From Oncomelania hupensis (Eukaryota > Mollusca > Gastropoda > Littorinimorpha > Pomatiopsidae): a DNA stretch of 64,000 bases. The notes under the pieces are model-generated. The model worked only from the letters and a program-made list of their open reading frames with translations. It ran no database searches and was not told the origin of the DNA. The stretch spans positions 27,830,110-27,894,109 of the forward strand of contig CM072511.1 in the NCBI GenBank assembly GCA_036898135.1, written 5' to 3'. Below, piece by piece: positions 61,405 through 64,000 of this stretch. Numbering within the stretch: position 1 is the first letter of the stretch; each line of letters opens with the position of its first letter. A program made the position numbers and the translations under genes.

Positions 61405-64000
61405 GAGATGCGTAAGGCAGAGTTGCAGGCCGCTGAACGAGCCCGGAAGGAAGAGATAGAAGCTGCTGAGAACAGGCTTAGGTTACAGCTAGAGGCTAGC
61501 AACCGTCAGGTTGAGGAAGATAGGCAAAGGCGCGAGGTAAATAGGGGGTATTCGATGAAGATGCGTCCGTTGGACGACAAAGAAGACATAGAATCCTATT
61601 TACAGCTTTTTGAGCGCGTGGCTGGGACCCAGGGGTGGCCCAAACAAGTGTGGGGTGATAGGTTAGCGCCGTTGTTACAGGGGGAGGCCCGCGAGACCTA
61701 TCTTAGGCTGACGATTGACCAGGCAAAAGATTTTGACACTGTGAGGGACGCCTTATTGAAGCGGTTCAGAAAGAACGCCGATTTCTATAGGCGACAGTTC
61801 AGAGAATCCAAAAAGGAAGGGGCTGAATCATTTCCCCAGTTTTTCGTTAGGTTGACAACTCTAGTCAGGAGGTGGTTTTGTCTGGCTAACAAGGACATAG
61901 ACGACGTAGGAGAAGTGTTAGACACCTTTTTGTCAGAACAGCTATATGCCGTCATGAGTCCCGAGTTAGAAATGTTCGTGCGGGAAAGGCAGCCCAAAGA
62001 CGGGACAGAAGCGGCCAGCATGGCACAGTTGCATATAGATGCTAAACGGGCCGTGACCCGAACCCCAGTGGGGGGGTCTTCTCGACCATTTCAGAGGAGG
62101 GACAAGGTGCCGACAGGGACGACTGTACCAACTACTCCCAAGACAGAGTCGGGTAGCCAACCTAAGAAGACTGATGACGAACGGGTGTGTTTCCACTGCA
62201 AACAGAAGGGCCATATAGCCCGGTTTTGCAAAAAGAAGACTGGCCTTAACCAAGTGACGGTTGCACCCGAAACCCCGACAGTAACGACCGCACCAGTGAC
62301 TGTAGGGATGCGGATAATTTGCCCATACAACCCTTGGAGTCGCGGACTAGCGCAGGGGCAAGAAGTGCGTATCATGAGAGACACAGGCGCAGAAATGGGG
62401 GCTATCGCCGCTAAGTGGGTGGGGGCAGAAGAGATGACGGGTCGCATGGTGGAGGTCCAACCAGTGGACCATGCTAAGGCTGACAAGTACCCCACCGCTT
62501 GGGTCGACATAGAGTCACCGTTTGTGCGAGGTAGAGTCGAGTTAATCGTGGTACAACAGATGGGCCCCGACGAGATTCTCGGGAATTGGGTAACGTTCGC
62601 TAGTGGACACAGGAGCGCCGTGACAGTAGACGGAAGCGAGTGCGCGATGGCCGCAGCGGTCCAAACTCGCGCTCAGGTCCAACGGGAAAGACTGACCGAA
62701 GACCCACTGACCGTAGTCCGACCGACTCAACTCGATGTAACTCCCGGACAGCTAGTAGAGTGGCAAGGACAGGACGAATCACTAGCCAAAACTAGGAAAC
62801 TAGCTGACGAAGGGAAGGCAGTGCAGTCAGGGAAAAGTTTGGTCGAGTTTCAGCGGAAGAAAGGGGTCTTGTACAGGGTGTACAGCAAAGGGGGGAGTAG
62901 GATGTCACAGTTGGTGGTCCCCAAGAACCTGAGGGGAGCGGTATTGCGGTTAGCGCACGACCCTCCCATGGGAGGGCATCTGGGTGGCAAGAGAACGCGG
63001 GAGCGTATATGGGGAACCTTTTATTGGCCTGGGATGTGCGCCGAGGTACGGCGATACTGTGAGTCGTGCGCACAGTGCCAAAAAGTAGTGCCCAGGGGAA
63101 GAGTGTCCAAGGTCCCTATGCAGCAGCTGCCGTTAGTAGAGGAACCATTTCGGAGGGTAGCCATAGATTTGGTGGGACCGATCACACCCGCATCAGAAAG
63201 GGGGAACAGATTCATTTTGGTGATAGTGGATTACGCCACCAGATATCCCGAGGCCGTTCCACTAAAAGGGGTTGAGACCGAGAGGGTGGCAGAAGCACTG
63301 TGGGAAGTGTGGTCGAGGGTGGGCATCCCGAGGGAAATCTTGACCGACCAGGGGCCCCAGTTCATGTCTCACGTGATGAAAGAGGTGAATAGGTTACTGT
63401 CTGTCCATGGCAAATCCACCTCACCCTATCATCCGCAGTGCAATGGTCTCGTAGAGCGGTTCAACGGTACTCTGGTTTCTATGCTGAAGAAGCTAGCCGC
63501 TGAACAACCCCGTTGTTGGGACAGGTTCCTTCCAGCATTGCTTTTTGCATACCGCGAAGTACCGCAGGAATCGACAGGATTCGCTCCCTTTGAACTTTTG
63601 TATGGGAAGACTGTTAGGGGGCCCATGGCAGTACTGCGAGATTTGTGGACAAAGGAACAGATGGGGGAAGAGATCAGGGATGCGAGCCAGTATGTGGTAG
63701 ACCTAAGGAATAGGATAGAAGAGACATGCAAACTGGCTCAGCAACATCTAAAGGGTGCGACAAAACGTCAGAAACAGCACTTTGACCGGAAGACCAGACC
63801 ACGCACGTTCGCAGTAGGCGACAAAGTGTTGCTGTTGCTGCCGACGAAACACAATAAGTTGCAAATGGCGTGGCAGGGTCCCTTTGAAGTGTTAGAACGG
63901 GTGGGCGAGTGTGACTACAGGATCCGCATAGGCATGAAAAGCAAGCTGTATCACGCAAATCTGCTAAAAAGGTTTCATGAGAGGGTGGCCGTCACTACAG
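61405..64000 (+). CDS. Gag-protease-integrase polyprotein (Ty3/gypsy, runs off window)
   Basis: 865 codons, all open. Positions count from ATG 60910. The Gag capsid-like part (SYLQLFERVAGTQGWPK, LTIDQAKDFDTVRDALLKRF) is followed by a CCHC zinc knuckle (CFHCKQKGHIARFC, 427-440) and an aspartic protease site (DTGAE, from 491). The integrase comes next: zinc site H683, H690, C720, C723; core D753 (AIDLVGP), D813 (LTDQGPQF) and E849 (LVERFNG), a DD35E triad; and a C-terminal GPF motif (AWQGPFEVLERVG). No reverse transcriptase or RNase H lies between protease and integrase, unlike most Ty3/gypsy elements, so they are either downstream, as in Gmr1-like elements, or lost. Confidence 0.93.

Noticed and set aside
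61179..63958. Minus-strand ORFs under the Gag-Pol frame
   Set aside because: Shadows of the plus-strand polyprotein, whose domains are clear.

Overview
This window is animal nuclear DNA. It has long GT-AG introns, AT-rich spacers, microsatellites and a dense load of nested transposable elements. The mix of L2-, CR1- and RTE-like LINEs, several tRNA-derived SINEs, TTAGGG-type repeat tracts and a Ty3/gypsy element with integrase placed right after protease suggests a lophotrochozoan, most likely a mollusc. That organism call is inference; no species marker is visible.

Three host genes can be supported. (1) LSM12-like, minus strand, four exons between 6402 and 2317, with the last exon not found. 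(2) TEX12-like (synaptonemal complex central element), minus strand, three phase-consistent exons between 15694 and 13568 ending in a stop, plus two weaker 5' exon candidates near 18.7 and 21.0 kb. (3) POLR1B, the second-largest subunit of RNA polymerase I, plus strand, 28 phase-consistent exons from 26990 to 56733. These encode about 1105 residues; only the first few tens of residues are unresolved. A possible first exon of an unidentified minus-strand gene lies at 25822-25726, divergent from POLR1B.

Layout: 1-625, 3' end of an L2-like LINE; 0.6-6.4 kb, LSM12 with SINE and LINE debris in its introns; 7.2-10.7 kb, an inverted repeat and a nest made of a family-A repeat interrupted by an L2 tail and a Tc1 transposon; 11.5 kb, a long hairpin; 12.1-13.5 kb, an unclassified GTAATC-rich inverted-repeat structure; 13.6-21 kb, TEX12-like and repeats, including a 413-bp tandem duplication; 20.3-25.7 kb, a telomere-motif MITE, CR1 and L2 LINEs, and a MITE with a 9-bp target duplication; 26-57 kb, POLR1B, whose introns hold SINEs, a broken THAP sequence, piggyBac, pogo and hAT remnants, RTE fragments and a nearly intact CR1-like LINE; 57.3-58.0 kb, a family-A repeat with a 77-bp tandem tail; 58.6-64 kb, a long-LTR Ty3/gypsy element with a tRNA-Leu-type primer site and gag-protease-integrase order, running off the window.

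The host genes do not form one pathway: rRNA transcription (POLR1B), RNA-associated Lsm function (LSM12) and meiosis (TEX12). The main biology is the layered transposon record. Many insertions have exact target-site duplications visible in the sequence, so element borders and order of arrival can be read directly. No wholly new gene system is evident. The least explained items are the 12.1-13.5 kb structure, the family-A repeat, the 25.3 kb MITE and the unassigned exon at 25.8 kb.
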